The translations under genes were made by a program, and so were the position numbers. From a virus, in the IMG/VR virus record IMGVR_UViG_3300042197_000890, positions 1 through 41,457 of that record: 41,457 bases of DNA; one strand, given 5' to 3'. Shown one piece after another: positions 15,050 to 22,998 of this stretch (within the stretch, counting starts at the first letter, position 1; every line of letters begins with the position of its first letter). Below the pieces are notes generated by a model. The model did not search any database. It was not told the DNA's origin and was given only the letters and a program-made list of their open reading frames with translations.

Positions 15050-16260
15050 GAAATAGTGCTGATGGTGAACTTCCTAAAATAGTCACAAATACTCATCGTT
15101 ATTGGGTTGAAATGGATGATGGTAAAAAATACTTAGATATTCAATCAGGTAATAGTGCTTTCACACTTGGTTATGGGCATACTGAGATAGTAAAAGCAAT
15201 GGCTGATAAAATAACATCAGTTGGTTTTATAAGAGGAAATACTGGTGAAACTGATAAAGACACTCAAGACATGGTAGCTTTTGTTTTAAATGAATCAAGA
15301 ATGTCAGTTATGTCTTGGGCTATTTCTGGAACTTCAGCAGTAGAATGTGCTATTATGATGAATGATAGTTATTGGAAACAAGTAAATTCTAAAAAGCATT
15401 TAATTGTGTCTTGTAATCCAGGATATCATGGAACAAGTTATCTTACAAGAGCAATGGCAAGTCCATACACTATTGAATTCCCATCAGACAGATTAAGATG
15501 TATTCGAGCACCTAAATGGAAAACAATAGAAGAGCGTGAAATAGAAGAAGAAAGAGCATTAGCAGAGTTAGAAAAAAGATTTACTAAATTTGATGACTCA
15601 GCAAACGTTGGTGCTTTTATAATGGAAACATGTCCTTGGATGGATGGAATACTTCCTTATAGTAAAAGATGGTGGGAGGGTGTTAGACATCTTTGTACAA
15701 AATATAATGTAAATTTTATTACAGATGATGTAGCAGTTTGTTGGGGTAAATCATTATCTTATTTTGGTTATTCAACAGCAGGATATAATATTCAACCAGA
15801 TATTATTGCTTGTGGTAAATCATTATCAGCAGGATATGCACCGATTGGATTTGCAACAGGTAATGCTCGTATTGGTGAAGTTCTTTCAACACAAGAGTGG
15901 GGATGGGGACATACTTGGCAACCTTATATGGCTGGTATTGGTGCGATGAAAAAAGTAAAACAAATTATTCAAGATAATGGTTTATTTCATACAGCAAAAA
16001 GAACAGTTATACGTTTAGATGAAATAGCGAAAGATTTACTTAATCAAGGATATTTAAAAAGTTATAGACAACAAGGATTGTTTTTAGAATTAGATTGTAA
16101 AAATCCAACTGTTGGAGTAATGGGTAAGCTTGTTCGTTCAGGAATGCTCTCAACTACTCAACAAAACAATTCAATAAGAATTATAGCAAATTTAATTGCT
16201 GATGATGAGTATTTTAACGAATTAAAGACTAGATTAAATGACTTTTTTAGTAAAAACTAG
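15037..16260 (+). CDS. Class-III PLP-dependent aminotransferase, copy 1
   Basis: A 407-residue enzyme of the glutamate-1-semialdehyde mutase / omega-aminotransferase group. The PLP phosphate loop is SGTSAVECA (97-105), YHG at 130-132 stacks on the cofactor, Asp230 in ITDDVAVCWGK binds the pyridine N, and Lys261 in ACGKSLSAG forms the Schiff base. WGWGHTWQP at 289-296 is shared with the second copy at 36991. Full length and all catalytic residues indicate an active enzyme. It transfers an amino group between an unknown amine and a keto or aldehyde acceptor. Followed by a new promoter at 16264. Confidence 0.88.
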   Translation: MYELRNSADGELPKIVTNTHRYWVEMDDGKKYLDIQSGNSAFTLGYGHTEIVKAMADKITSVGFIRGNTGETDKDTQDMVAFVLNESRMSVMSWAISGTSAVECAIMMNDSYWKQVNSKKHLIVSCNPGYHGTSYLTRAMASPYTIEFPSDRLRCIRAPKWKTIEEREIEEERALAELEKRFTKFDDSANVGAFIMETCPWMDGILPYSKRWWEGVRHLCTKYNVNFITDDVAVCWGKSLSYFGYSTAGYNIQPDIIACGKSLSAGYAPIGFATGNARIGEVLSTQEWGWGHTWQPYMAGIGAMKKVKQIIQDNGLFHTAKRTVIRLDEIAKDLLNQGYLKSYRQQGLFLELDCKNPTVGVMGKLVRSGMLSTTQQNNSIRIIANLIADDEYFNELKTRLNDFFSKN

Positions 16261-16263
16261 CTA

Positions 16264-16292
16264 TTTACATACAAGTATTTTTATAGTATAAT
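16264..16292 (+). promoter_or_regulatory. Sigma-70-like promoter producing a leaderless mRNA
   Basis: TTTACA at 16264-16269, 17-bp spacer, TATAAT at 16287-16292. Transcription would begin about seven bases later, at 16299, which is exactly the A of the second ATG of the next frame. The earlier ATG at 16293 lies between the -10 and the predicted start and cannot be in that mRNA. Confidence 0.8.
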
Positions 16293-16298
16293 ATGTCT

Positions 16299-16772
16299 AT
16301 GATTATAGTGTCAAATCATATTAATATGTCACATACTGATCCATTTAAAATTGATATGATTGAAAACGATTTAAAAGCTAATATAAAGTCAAAGGATATT
16401 GTTCCTTTATTCGGAAGTATATTTGATATTGAAAAAAAAGGTACCAAATATTCTCTTGTAAATAAAAATTGGAACAATCGCATTCATGGTAAAGTAATTA
16501 GTTATGATCGACCCTCTCCTAATTCTATCTTTTTTGAAATTCAAACAAAATACGTTCCACCAATTTCTTTTTTCGATTATCTAGTTGAAACAAAAAGATA
16601 TTCAATTGAAGCAACTTATGGTACTGAGAAAACAAACTATGAAGATTTTAACGAGTTTGGGTTTGTTGGTTCTTATGATAATGGCGATGATGAGTGTTGG
16701 GAAACTACACCACATAATTTAAAAGATGATTTAATTCCACCACATTTATTAGTTTTATATAATATAGTATGA
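16299..16772 (+). CDS. Api92-like ferredoxin-fold protein (tentative)
   Basis: A 157-residue protein. ATG 16299 is chosen because it coincides with the predicted transcription start; no ribosome site exists. The sequence has NWNNRIHGK, FFEIQTKYVPPISFFDYLVE, YSIEATYGTE and GFVGSYDNGDDE, an order that recalls the ferredoxin-like domain of Api92-type phage proteins (W.PP..., then GF.G). The function of that family is unknown. First gene of a transcription unit that continues through FkbM, RNase H and small genes. Confidence 0.6.
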   Translation: MIIVSNHINMSHTDPFKIDMIENDLKANIKSKDIVPLFGSIFDIEKKGTKYSLVNKNWNNRIHGKVISYDRPSPNSIFFEIQTKYVPPISFFDYLVETKRYSIEATYGTEKTNYEDFNEFGFVGSYDNGDDECWETTPHNLKDDLIPPHLLVLYNIV

Positions 16773-17614
16773 GAAAATCTGTAATAGTTAAATCTGCAAT
16801 CGGTAGAATATATCATGTCGAAGAAAATGATACTTTTTATGGTTCAAGATTAAAAAGCAGTGGATATCAAATAAACAATTTAAGATATTTTAGATCATTA
16901 ATACCAGATGCAAGAACAATTATTGACGTAGGTGGTCATTTAGGAACTAATACTATTGAATATGCCACATGGGCTAAGAATGTAAAAACGTTTGAACCCA
17001 CATCATATTTAAGAAAATGGTTATTAGAAAATATTGAGTTGAATAAAAATTGTAAAACTAATGGCAAAGGTTGGTTCAAATTAGCTGATAAATCTTATGC
17101 TCCTATTTTAATGACTGGTGATATAGAAGTATTCCCATATGCTTTAAGTGATAGCGAGGGAGAACAAATTTTAAATACACTTACTTGTGCTTCTGGACAC
17201 AATCATATAGAATTAGATTTTAATGGAAAAAAATTAACAAAAAAAGGTTGGGTTAAAAAACCTGAAAGCAGATCTACAAGAACTATTAAAGAAAAAATAT
17301 TGACAAGAACATTAGATAGTTTTAGATTTACAAAAGTAGATGGAATTAAAATAGACGTAGAAGGATTAGAATTTCAAGTTATAAAAGGTGCTATTAATAC
17401 AATTAAAAAGTATCGCCCAGTTATTCAAACTGAAATTCAAACAGGAATGTGTAGACGTGCTGGTTATGAAGCTAATGAATTGTGTGAATACTTAGCAAAT
17501 ATGGATTATGTACAAACACTTTCTGATGGAACAATTATAAACCCATCAAATGTTTTTAGTGAAGTAAAAGCTAAAATAGATAGATTTTGGATACCAAAAG
17601 AAAAAATAAAATGA
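16769..17614 (+). CDS. FkbM-family SAM-dependent methyltransferase
   Basis: A 281-residue methyltransferase. The SAM-binding glycine loop is IIDVGGHLGTNTI (51-63) with Glu76 (TFEPT) to bind the ribose. The FkbM signature TLDSF...VDGIKIDVEGLEFQVIKGA...IKKYRPVIQTEI follows near 190-225. FkbM enzymes O-methylate sugars or hydroxylated small molecules. About 60 extra residues lie between SAM loop and signature. It overlaps the neighbouring genes by four bases on both sides (ATGA at the RNase H start), so it is embedded in a replication operon although its chemistry fits the biosynthetic genes. Confidence 0.87.
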   Translation: MRKSVIVKSAIGRIYHVEENDTFYGSRLKSSGYQINNLRYFRSLIPDARTIIDVGGHLGTNTIEYATWAKNVKTFEPTSYLRKWLLENIELNKNCKTNGKGWFKLADKSYAPILMTGDIEVFPYALSDSEGEQILNTLTCASGHNHIELDFNGKKLTKKGWVKKPESRSTRTIKEKILTRTLDSFRFTKVDGIKIDVEGLEFQVIKGAINTIKKYRPVIQTEIQTGMCRRAGYEANELCEYLANMDYVQTLSDGTIINPSNVFSEVKAKIDRFWIPKEKIK

Positions 17615-18477
17615 TATTAATTGATTATTCACAAGTAGCAATCGCAAATATACTTTCTTTTAAACAAGATGTTCAAAAAGGAAGACCAATGGAAGAAGTA
17701 TCTAACATTATTCGTCATGCGATACTCTCTACTATTAAATATTATAAGAAGAAATTTTCAGCAGATTATGGTGATTTAGTTATATGTGCTGATGGTAAAG
17801 ATGTTTGGAGAAAAGTAGAATTTCCTTTATATAAAGCACATCGTAAAAAAGATAGAGAAGCAGATCCAGTTGATTGGAAACTTATTTTTGAAACTATGTC
17901 TGATGTGAGAGAAGATTTAGTTAAATATTTTCCTTATAAAGTATTACATATTAATCATGCTGAAGCAGACGATGTAATTGCTACACTAGTGAAAGAAAGA
18001 CCTTTAGAAAAACATATGATTGTTTCTTCTGATAAAGATTTTAAACAATTACAAAAGTATGGAAACGTTGAACAATATTCACCATTACTTAAAAAACAAG
18101 TAAATAAATCATCAGTAAGAGAAGCTGAGCAATACATAATAGAACATATAGTAAGAGGTGACTCTGGAGATGGTGTTCCGAATGTACTTTCGCCTGACGA
18201 TATCTTCAATAAAGATGAAAGACAAAAACCAATTACTAAAAAGATATTAAATAATTTCTTAGAAAAAGGTTTCAATGCTTGTGAAAACGATGAGCAAAAG
18301 AAAAACTATTTAAGAAACCAAAAATTAGTATGTCTTGACTCTATACCCAAACATATAGCAGATGATATACTAAATGCTTATAATAACGTAAAACCAACAG
18401 GAGATAAAATGACAATATACAACTATTTAATTGAAAAACGTTGTAGTCTATTACTCCAAGAAATAGAGGAGTTTTAA
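17611..18477 (+). CDS. rnh: RNase H / 5'-3' exonuclease, T4 Rnh-like
   Basis: A 288-residue FEN-family nuclease that removes RNA primers during lagging-strand synthesis (T4 RNase H is 305 residues). Metal-binding acids are Asp5 (LIDYSQ), Asp61 (ICADGK), Glu118/Asp120/Asp121 (HAEADDVIATL), Asp141/Asp143 (SSDKDF) and Asp184/Asp187 (RGDSGDGVPN). KAHRK (75-79) lies in the arch region. ATG 17611 is chosen because it overlaps the methyltransferase stop as ATGA; the longer form from 17587 lacks support. Confidence 0.9.
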   Translation: MILIDYSQVAIANILSFKQDVQKGRPMEEVSNIIRHAILSTIKYYKKKFSADYGDLVICADGKDVWRKVEFPLYKAHRKKDREADPVDWKLIFETMSDVREDLVKYFPYKVLHINHAEADDVIATLVKERPLEKHMIVSSDKDFKQLQKYGNVEQYSPLLKKQVNKSSVREAEQYIIEHIVRGDSGDGVPNVLSPDDIFNKDERQKPITKKILNNFLEKGFNACENDEQKKNYLRNQKLVCLDSIPKHIADDILNAYNNVKPTGDKMTIYNYLIEKRCSLLLQEIEEF

Positions 18478-18479
18478 AC

Positions 18480-18872
18480 ATGGGAAGACGTGTTTATGAA
18501 ATACTAGAAGAAATAAATAAAGATATAACTGCCATTATTAAATATAAGAATAATGCTCAGTTAAAATTAGTTTTACAAAACAACTTTGACAGCAACTTAA
18601 AGTGGGATTTGCCAGAAACAACCCCACCATTTAAAGCTGCGATTGAGCCACAAGATATGGCTCCATCTAATCTTACTTTGGAAGTAAGAAAGTTTTATAT
18701 CTTTAGAAGAAAAGATTTAAAACCTGCTCAAAGAGAATTATTGTTTATTCAAATGTTAGAAAGATTAGACGCAAAAGAACAAAAGATTCTTCTTGCGTTA
18801 AAAAATCAAGAATTAACATCTTTATATCCAAATATTACGAAAGAATCTGTTTCATCATATATCAATGCTTAA
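18480..18872 (+). CDS. DUF6433-like conserved marine phage protein
   Basis: A 130-residue protein two bases after rnh. The pattern of a helical N-terminus (YEILEEINKD, LKLVLQNNFDSNLKWDLPE), TPPFK, a central NLTLEVRKFYIF and then LKPAQRELLFIQMLERLDAKE...LLALKNQEL...YPNITKE is one I know from T4-like marine phages next to rnh. Proposed to be a replication-associated accessory because of its stable position; the biochemical role is unknown. Confidence 0.75.
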   Translation: MGRRVYEILEEINKDITAIIKYKNNAQLKLVLQNNFDSNLKWDLPETTPPFKAAIEPQDMAPSNLTLEVRKFYIFRRKDLKPAQRELLFIQMLERLDAKEQKILLALKNQELTSLYPNITKESVSSYINA

Positions 18873-19107
18873 AATAGGCAATATCATAGAAAAAATATCT
18901 AATCGTTCATTCCCAGCTGAGATAAGAGTTTGGGATGATGAAAAATTAGTCACAGTGCATCGTTCAACTGAAACTGCACATTTAATCACAACAGAATTTA
19001 CTTCTTTTGACAATGGTACTTGGGAAAATGAAGAATTTAAAATATCATATCCTAAAGTAGATAGAACTAAAAAAATAGAGACATTAGTTAGAGTCAAAAA
19101 GAAGTAG
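18865..19107 (+). CDS. Small beta-rich hypothetical protein
   Basis: An 80-residue protein overlapping the previous gene by eight bases. It reads as alternating strands (AEIRVWDDEKLVTVHRS, EEFKISYPKVDR) with a Lys-rich end. No catalytic motif recognised. Confidence 0.6.
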   Translation: MLKIGNIIEKISNRSFPAEIRVWDDEKLVTVHRSTETAHLITTEFTSFDNGTWENEEFKISYPKVDRTKKIETLVRVKKK

Positions 19108-19117
19108 AAATTATATT

Positions 19118-19585
19118 ATGTCAAGTGAAAAAAATATCGTAGGAATACGTCATAAGTTCGCTACAATGCGAAATCAAACTATTCACATAGATATCAATGG
19201 TTTTCAATTAAAAACTACAGTAGATAAAGTTGATGAACTTTTTGAATATAACGTAATACGTTATTGTGTTAATTCTGTATTATATCAACTTGATAGAGTA
19301 AGACAAGATTCAATAGACTACAACATGCAAGGTTATCCTTGTAAATATAACAACACAGCAAACATACCAGCAGATATGTCTGGACACACTGAATCACAAA
19401 AAGTTTCTATTATTATATTAGTCGACGATCCTGGAAATAAATTACCAGATTATTGTGCAAAAGGAATGACTGGAACATCTTGGGATATACATGAAAATCC
19501 AGAAGCACCAGAGTTTTTAGATTATATTAATTATATGACTGGAACTATCGATAAACCAGAAGCTGAAATATTGACATTACACTAA
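19118..19585 (+). CDS. Hypothetical protein, possibly a phage accessory factor
   Basis: A 155-residue protein. It contains VRQDSIDYNMQGYPCKYNN, an unusually Asn/Tyr-rich stretch, SIIILVDDPGNKLPDYCAKG and TSWDIHENPEAPEFLDYINY. There is no signal peptide or membrane segment. I do not recognise the family. It is the last gene before a 101-bp gap with a T-rich stretch and a new promoter, so it may end its transcription unit. Confidence 0.6.
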   Translation: MSSEKNIVGIRHKFATMRNQTIHIDINGFQLKTTVDKVDELFEYNVIRYCVNSVLYQLDRVRQDSIDYNMQGYPCKYNNTANIPADMSGHTESQKVSIIILVDDPGNKLPDYCAKGMTGTSWDIHENPEAPEFLDYINYMTGTIDKPEAEILTLH

Positions 19586-19623
19586 GTCATTGAAATATAA
19601 TGCTTTTTTATTTTTTATAAGTA

Positions 19624-19652
19624 TTTACTTAATTACTCAAATATAGTAGAAT
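19624..19652 (+). promoter_or_regulatory. Sigma-70-like promoter before the small-gene block
   Basis: TTTACT at 19624-19629, 17-bp spacer, TAGAAT at 19647-19652. Unlike the primase promoter, it leaves a leader of about 28 nt with AAAGGAG (19674-19680) before ATG 19687. A T-rich stretch beginning TGCTTTTTTA at 19601 lies upstream and could end the preceding transcript or act as an UP element. Confidence 0.7.
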
Positions 19653-19686
19653 ATACCTATAAACAAATAATGAAAAGGAGTATATT

Positions 19687-19893
19687 ATGGGTAGTGTGAA
19701 AAACTGGTTAATGGAAATGGAAGATGATACTTTTGTATTATCTAGAGAAGAGTTTGTTAAAAAACATGGTGAAAGACAAGCTAAGGATATATTTGATAAA
19801 TTACAAAATCCTGAGTTTGATTTAACTGATGCGCAACAAGCAATGGCTGAAGTTGCTTTAGATTTAGAAATAGCAGCAAAGGAGGGTAGATAA
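19687..19893 (+). CDS. Small acidic hypothetical protein
   Basis: A 68-residue protein with the good ribosome site AAAGGAG. Helical and acidic (MEMEDDTFVLSREEFVKKHG, AQQAMAEVALDLEIAAKE). First gene of the block after the promoter at 19624. Similar short acidic proteins accompany early genes of marine T4-like phages; function unknown. Confidence 0.65.
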   Translation: MGSVKNWLMEMEDDTFVLSREEFVKKHGERQAKDIFDKLQNPEFDLTDAQQAMAEVALDLEIAAKEGR

Positions 19894-19894
19894 T

Positions 19895-20215
19895 ATGTTT
19901 CCTCTAAGAGAACCAATACCTTATGCGACATTTGGTATCGCTGACTACAAATATTCACCACACAGAATTACACTTTTAAAAGTTGTAAATAGTGTTTGGA
20001 AAGATTATTTGGATGGTACTATAAGTGATACATTAAGTACAGAAGATGGTGTCTTTGAAATAATGGCAAAACCTGAAACTGTAAGTGCTGAATTTACAAA
20101 TAGAATTAGAGCATTTGAAGATGCTGATTTTATCTTTAATGATATAAATTATTTAGAAATTAAAGATGATTTAGAAACATTTGTAGATGAAAACAATATA
20201 AGTCATAGTCACTAA
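19895..20215 (+). CDS. Hypothetical protein
   Basis: A 106-residue protein one base after the previous stop with GGAGGG upstream. It contains FGIADYKYSPHRITLLKVV and an acidic C-terminal half, with His-Ser-His at the end. No family recognised. Confidence 0.6.
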   Translation: MFPLREPIPYATFGIADYKYSPHRITLLKVVNSVWKDYLDGTISDTLSTEDGVFEIMAKPETVSAEFTNRIRAFEDADFIFNDINYLEIKDDLETFVDENNISHSH

Positions 20216-20216
20216 T

Positions 20217-20342
20217 ATGTTTAATACTATTTTATTAATTGTTCTAATATGGGGTGTGTATTCTCACATACAAGTACAGAGACGTATAGAGATACATTTA
20301 GAAGAAATTAAATATAATCTAAGAGAAAGATTTAAAAGGTGA
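20217..20342 (+). CDS. Single-pass membrane microprotein
   Basis: A 41-residue frame starting one base after the previous stop. Residues 3-16 (NTILLIVLIWGVYS) form a short hydrophobic segment followed by a basic helical tail (QRRIEIHLEEIKYNLRERFKR). Plausibly a small inner-membrane protein. Function unknown. Confidence 0.5.
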   Translation: MFNTILLIVLIWGVYSHIQVQRRIEIHLEEIKYNLRERFKR

Positions 20343-20347
20343 GAGAA

Positions 20348-20542
20348 GTGACAATTACTGAGAAAAATAAAGATCCTAAATCTTATGTTTTCAATAAATC
20401 TGAGTTTTTAAAATTTTTAGATGATAGGAATATTATTAAAGCTGAAGAATTAGCAAAACAAGTAGTAAAGGAAGTTTGGAAATTAACAAGTGGTGAAAAG
20501 TTTTCAGTAATGAATTATACATTTACATCAGAAAAAATTTAA
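20348..20542 (+). CDS. Small hypothetical protein with GTG start
   Basis: A 64-residue protein. GTG 20348 is preferred over GTG 20339 because AAAAGG at 20334-20339 then lies at the usual eight-base spacing. The product is Lys-rich, mixed alpha-beta, with no motif recognised. Its stop directly abuts the next ATG. Confidence 0.5.
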   Translation: MTITEKNKDPKSYVFNKSEFLKFLDDRNIIKAEELAKQVVKEVWKLTSGEKFSVMNYTFTSEKI

Positions 20543-20806
20543 ATGATTAAGCAATTAGTATTACCAAAACAAACACACTATTGTGCTGATGCTTATGCAG
20601 CAGCAAGCGATAAAACTAAAATAAATTTTATAAAAGAATATATGTTCTTAAAAATGAAATTTACAGCAAATATAAAATATAATAAACAAAAAAATATTAC
20701 CTTTATTGAATTAGATCAAATAGATGGTGATTATACAGATGTTGTTATGTTAAGAGGTAATCCACAAGTAGATAATATTAAGAATTGGCTAATAAATAAA
20801 TGGTAA
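20543..20806 (+). CDS. Small hypothetical protein
   Basis: An 87-residue protein beginning directly after the previous stop. The centre (MKFTANIKYNKQKNITFIEL) looks like beta strands, followed by DGDYTDVVMLRG. No family recognised. Its last seven bases overlap the next gene. Confidence 0.55.
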   Translation: MIKQLVLPKQTHYCADAYAAASDKTKINFIKEYMFLKMKFTANIKYNKQKNITFIELDQIDGDYTDVVMLRGNPQVDNIKNWLINKW

Positions 20807-21015
20807 ATAATAACGTAATTTTAATAGAAGAATACAAAAAGAAAATTGATCATCAAGAAAAACTTATTGCAGAACAGTCTTTCAAAATAAATGATTTGAA
20901 AGACATAATTGATCGTATGAACGAAGATATAGAAAATTTAACAAGAACTATAAAAAGAATGAAATACTTAGATCCTGTTGATAGTATGAATTTTAAAGAT
21001 GACGAAAAAGATTAA
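20800..21015 (+). CDS. Small coiled-coil protein
   Basis: A 71-residue protein that is almost entirely a predicted coiled coil from residue 7 to 55 (heptads through KIDHQEKLIAEQSFKINDL and NEDIENLTRTIKRM), with an acidic tail. It overlaps both neighbours. Function unknown. Confidence 0.55.
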   Translation: MVNNNVILIEEYKKKIDHQEKLIAEQSFKINDLKDIIDRMNEDIENLTRTIKRMKYLDPVDSMNFKDDEKD

Positions 21016-21241
21016 TAAAACTTATATACATGTTAATCAACACGTTATTCGAAGTAATAAAAAAAACAATAAAAACGATCCAGTAATTACAGTAAAATCA
21101 GGAAGTAAAAATACATATTGTCACGAAGTTTTACTACACGGAACATCAAGAATAATTTATGGTGGTAATGATAAACCACTTTTAAATTGTGGTGCAAGAG
21201 TAGTAATCGAAACAGAAGGAGAGGTTGAAATAGTAAGATGA
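20999..21241 (+). CDS. Conserved marine T4-like phage beta protein
   Basis: An 80-residue protein with a recognisable pattern: YIHVNQHVIRSN, PVITVKSG, TYCHEVLLHGTSRIIYGG, KPLLNCGARVVIETEGEV. I have seen this small beta-rich family in many cyanophage myoviruses, where it is uncharacterised. It overlaps the next gene by four bases (ATGA). Confidence 0.7.
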   Translation: MTKKINKTYIHVNQHVIRSNKKNNKNDPVITVKSGSKNTYCHEVLLHGTSRIIYGGNDKPLLNCGARVVIETEGEVEIVR

Positions 21242-21384
21242 AAACAAAAACTAAAAAATCTAAAAAATGGAATTTAGATGGTTTCTATTTTGATGGAAAA
21301 GATCATTTTGACTTATATAAAGACCAAAATGGTAATGTAAAACGTGTTAAACAAAAAAAGAAATTAAAAGTTTGCAAAAAATAA
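21238..21384 (+). CDS. Very basic small protein
   Basis: A 48-residue frame starting ATGA across the previous stop. The ends are Lys-rich (KTKTKKSKK and KRVKQKKKLKVCKK) and the middle is aromatic (WNLDGFYFDGKDHFDLYKD). Charge suggests nucleic-acid binding. No family recognised. Confidence 0.5.
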   Translation: MKTKTKKSKKWNLDGFYFDGKDHFDLYKDQNGNVKRVKQKKKLKVCKK

Positions 21385-21920
21385 AAGAAGAAATTAAATG
21401 GTACGATCGTTCGGCTGATTTTAGAAGACTCTCAGATGTTGAATTGAATGAATGTTTACGTAAATTAAAAATTTCTAAATTACACGCTAATATTCAAGAT
21501 GACATGTATATGTGTCTTGCTAATTTAAGAGATTTAGGATCTGTTTCATCGTTTAATAATGAATTAAAAGAAAACTTCTTTGTTTATTGTAAAGAAGTTG
21601 GTATAGATATTGAAAACTATAAAAGATCAGAAGAAAAAAGAGTAATGACTGCTTCTTTTGCTAGTATAATATGGGATAAAATAGTTAAATTAATAAATGC
21701 TAATGAAGCAGATTCTTCTAAAAGAGTTAAAGGAATAAAGAAATTAGTTCTTTTTCGTTTATTACAAAAAGAATTACCAGATGTTGATAAGAAACATATT
21801 CATAAAAACGTAAAAAATAATATTAAATTGGGTGCTTTAGAATATCATCAACAATCAAAATCAAGTAAGTTAATTCGTAAAGGACAATACTGGAGTACGT
21901 ATGTTAAAGTCAATAAGTAA
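21372..21920 (+). CDS. Hypothetical protein with TTG start
   Basis: A 182-residue protein. No ATG is available before residue 44 of this frame; TTG 21372 is the first possible start and AAAAAAGAAATT upstream is only a weak ribosome site. The sequence is helical with conserved-looking blocks LSDVELNECLRKLKISK and RVKGIKKLVLFRLLQKELP, then a basic C-terminus (HKNVKNNIKLG, SKLIRKGQYW). The C-terminal composition suggests DNA binding. It overlaps the desaturase gene by 20 bases. Family unknown. Confidence 0.6.
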   Translation: MQKIKEEIKWYDRSADFRRLSDVELNECLRKLKISKLHANIQDDMYMCLANLRDLGSVSSFNNELKENFFVYCKEVGIDIENYKRSEEKRVMTASFASIIWDKIVKLINANEADSSKRVKGIKKLVLFRLLQKELPDVDKKHIHKNVKNNIKLGALEYHQQSKSSKLIRKGQYWSTYVKVNK

Positions 21921-22746
21921 TTTTAGTTGGGAAGAATTTTCAACACGTAATAATTTATATTTTCGTGTTGCTTATTATATTTTTGTACATGCATTAGCAT
22001 TACTCGCATTTAAATATGCTACATTAACTACACTCTTTACATTTATATTATTCTGGTGGTTTGGTGCTTGGGCTGTATCAGGTTATACACATAGAACACT
22101 ATCACATAAATCTATTGTAGTTAAGAGTAAACCATTAGAACATTTAAGTAATATATTTGCTATATATGCAGGGATTGGTACACCTTTAGGATGGGCTGCG
22201 TTGCATCGTATGCATCATACTTATCTTGATACTCATTTAGACCCACATAGTCCACATAGAATAGGATTTTGGAGATCTTATTTACATCTATGGGATTGGC
22301 GAAAAGAAGATGTGCCATTAAAATTTGCAGCAGGATTATTTCGTAATCGTATTGCTGTATATTATCACAATAGAGCTGTTCCTACTCTATTAATATTCTG
22401 GTTTAGTTTATTCTTTATATCAGAATTTTTAAAAGTTAATTTAGGAATATTGGGTGGCTTAGAAGTTTGTATTGGTGCAGCATTAGCTGTAGTTGCAGGA
22501 TTACACGGAATGGGTGTGACAAATGCAGTAAGTCATAGTCACGAAGAACCAAAAAAAGTTGTATCACTTGATCCAATCGCAGGTGCATTCATTAATTGGG
22601 GCGAAGGAAATCATGAATATCATCATTCAAAACCAATGGATTATTCTTTTGGTTATGGTATTTCAGATCCTGTTGCAAGAACTGCCGAATTATTTGAAAA
22701 ATTAAATCTAGTTCATATTAACAGAACGAGTGAATTAAATGGATAA
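21901..22746 (+). CDS. Acyl-lipid / acyl-CoA delta-9-type fatty acid desaturase
   Basis: A 281-residue integral-membrane di-iron desaturase that introduces a double bond in fatty acyl chains. The three histidine boxes are HRTLSH (64-69), HRMHH (102-106) and HEYHH (238-242); extra histidines lie in HGMG and SHSH (202-213). About four membrane segments surround them (around 25-60 and 160-205). Length and boxes match bacterial and cyanobacterial delta-9 desaturases. It would alter membrane fluidity or supply unsaturated acyl chains to the ketoacyl-synthase pathway encoded at 25.7 kb. Confidence 0.88.
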   Translation: MLKSISNFSWEEFSTRNNLYFRVAYYIFVHALALLAFKYATLTTLFTFILFWWFGAWAVSGYTHRTLSHKSIVVKSKPLEHLSNIFAIYAGIGTPLGWAALHRMHHTYLDTHLDPHSPHRIGFWRSYLHLWDWRKEDVPLKFAAGLFRNRIAVYYHNRAVPTLLIFWFSLFFISEFLKVNLGILGGLEVCIGAALAVVAGLHGMGVTNAVSHSHEEPKKVVSLDPIAGAFINWGEGNHEYHHSKPMDYSFGYGISDPVARTAELFEKLNLVHINRTSELNG

Positions 22747-22891
22747 AACATTTACAAAACCTTTATTATTCTTTATGGTAATATTAATAATAATATTGCT
22801 CCAAGGTTGTACTACTACTGACAAAAAAGAAGAACAAAAGCCATCAATACAAAATGTTATTGAAGGATTAAAAGGTATCAAATTACCTTAG
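22739..22891 (+). CDS. 50-residue lipoprotein
   Basis: ATG 22739 lies inside the desaturase 3' end. The product has a signal sequence (LLFFMVILIIILLQGC) with lipobox LQGC and lipidation Cys24, leaving a 27-residue mature peptide rich in Lys and Glu. It is close to, but not overlapping, a tRNA gene. Possible envelope or superinfection-exclusion role; no family recognised. Confidence 0.6.
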   Translation: MDKTFTKPLLFFMVILIIILLQGCTTTDKKEEQKPSIQNVIEGLKGIKLP

Positions 22892-22901
22892 TCTATTTTA
22901 T

Positions 22902-22977
22902 TCACTCGTAGTTCAACGGATAGAATGCTGGTCTACGAAACCAGAGGTTGCAGGTTCAAGTCCTGCCGAGTGAGCCA
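22902..22977 (+). tRNA. trnR: tRNA-Arg (anticodon ACG)
   Basis: A full cloverleaf can be drawn. TCACTCG (22902-22908) pairs with CGAGTGA (22967-22973). The anticodon stem is CTGGT/ACCAG around loop CTACGAA, so the anticodon is ACG. The T arm is GCAGG/CCTGC with TTCAAGT. Discriminator G and an encoded CCA follow (22975-22977). A34 would be converted to inosine by the host deaminase and read CGU, CGC and CGA. CGT codons are frequent in the window's genes. Confidence 0.93.
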
Positions 22978-22998
22978 AATGATAACTAAATATATTAT

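Noticed and set aside
16293-16298. Upstream ATG as the start of the gene after the 16264 promoter
   Set aside because: It lies before the predicted transcription start, so it would not be in the mRNA; ATG 16299 fits exactly.
22902-22977. tRNA gene as a prophage attachment site
   Set aside because: No integrase is present and no repeat of the tRNA 3' end was seen elsewhere in the window; the gene content is that of a lytic T4-like phage.
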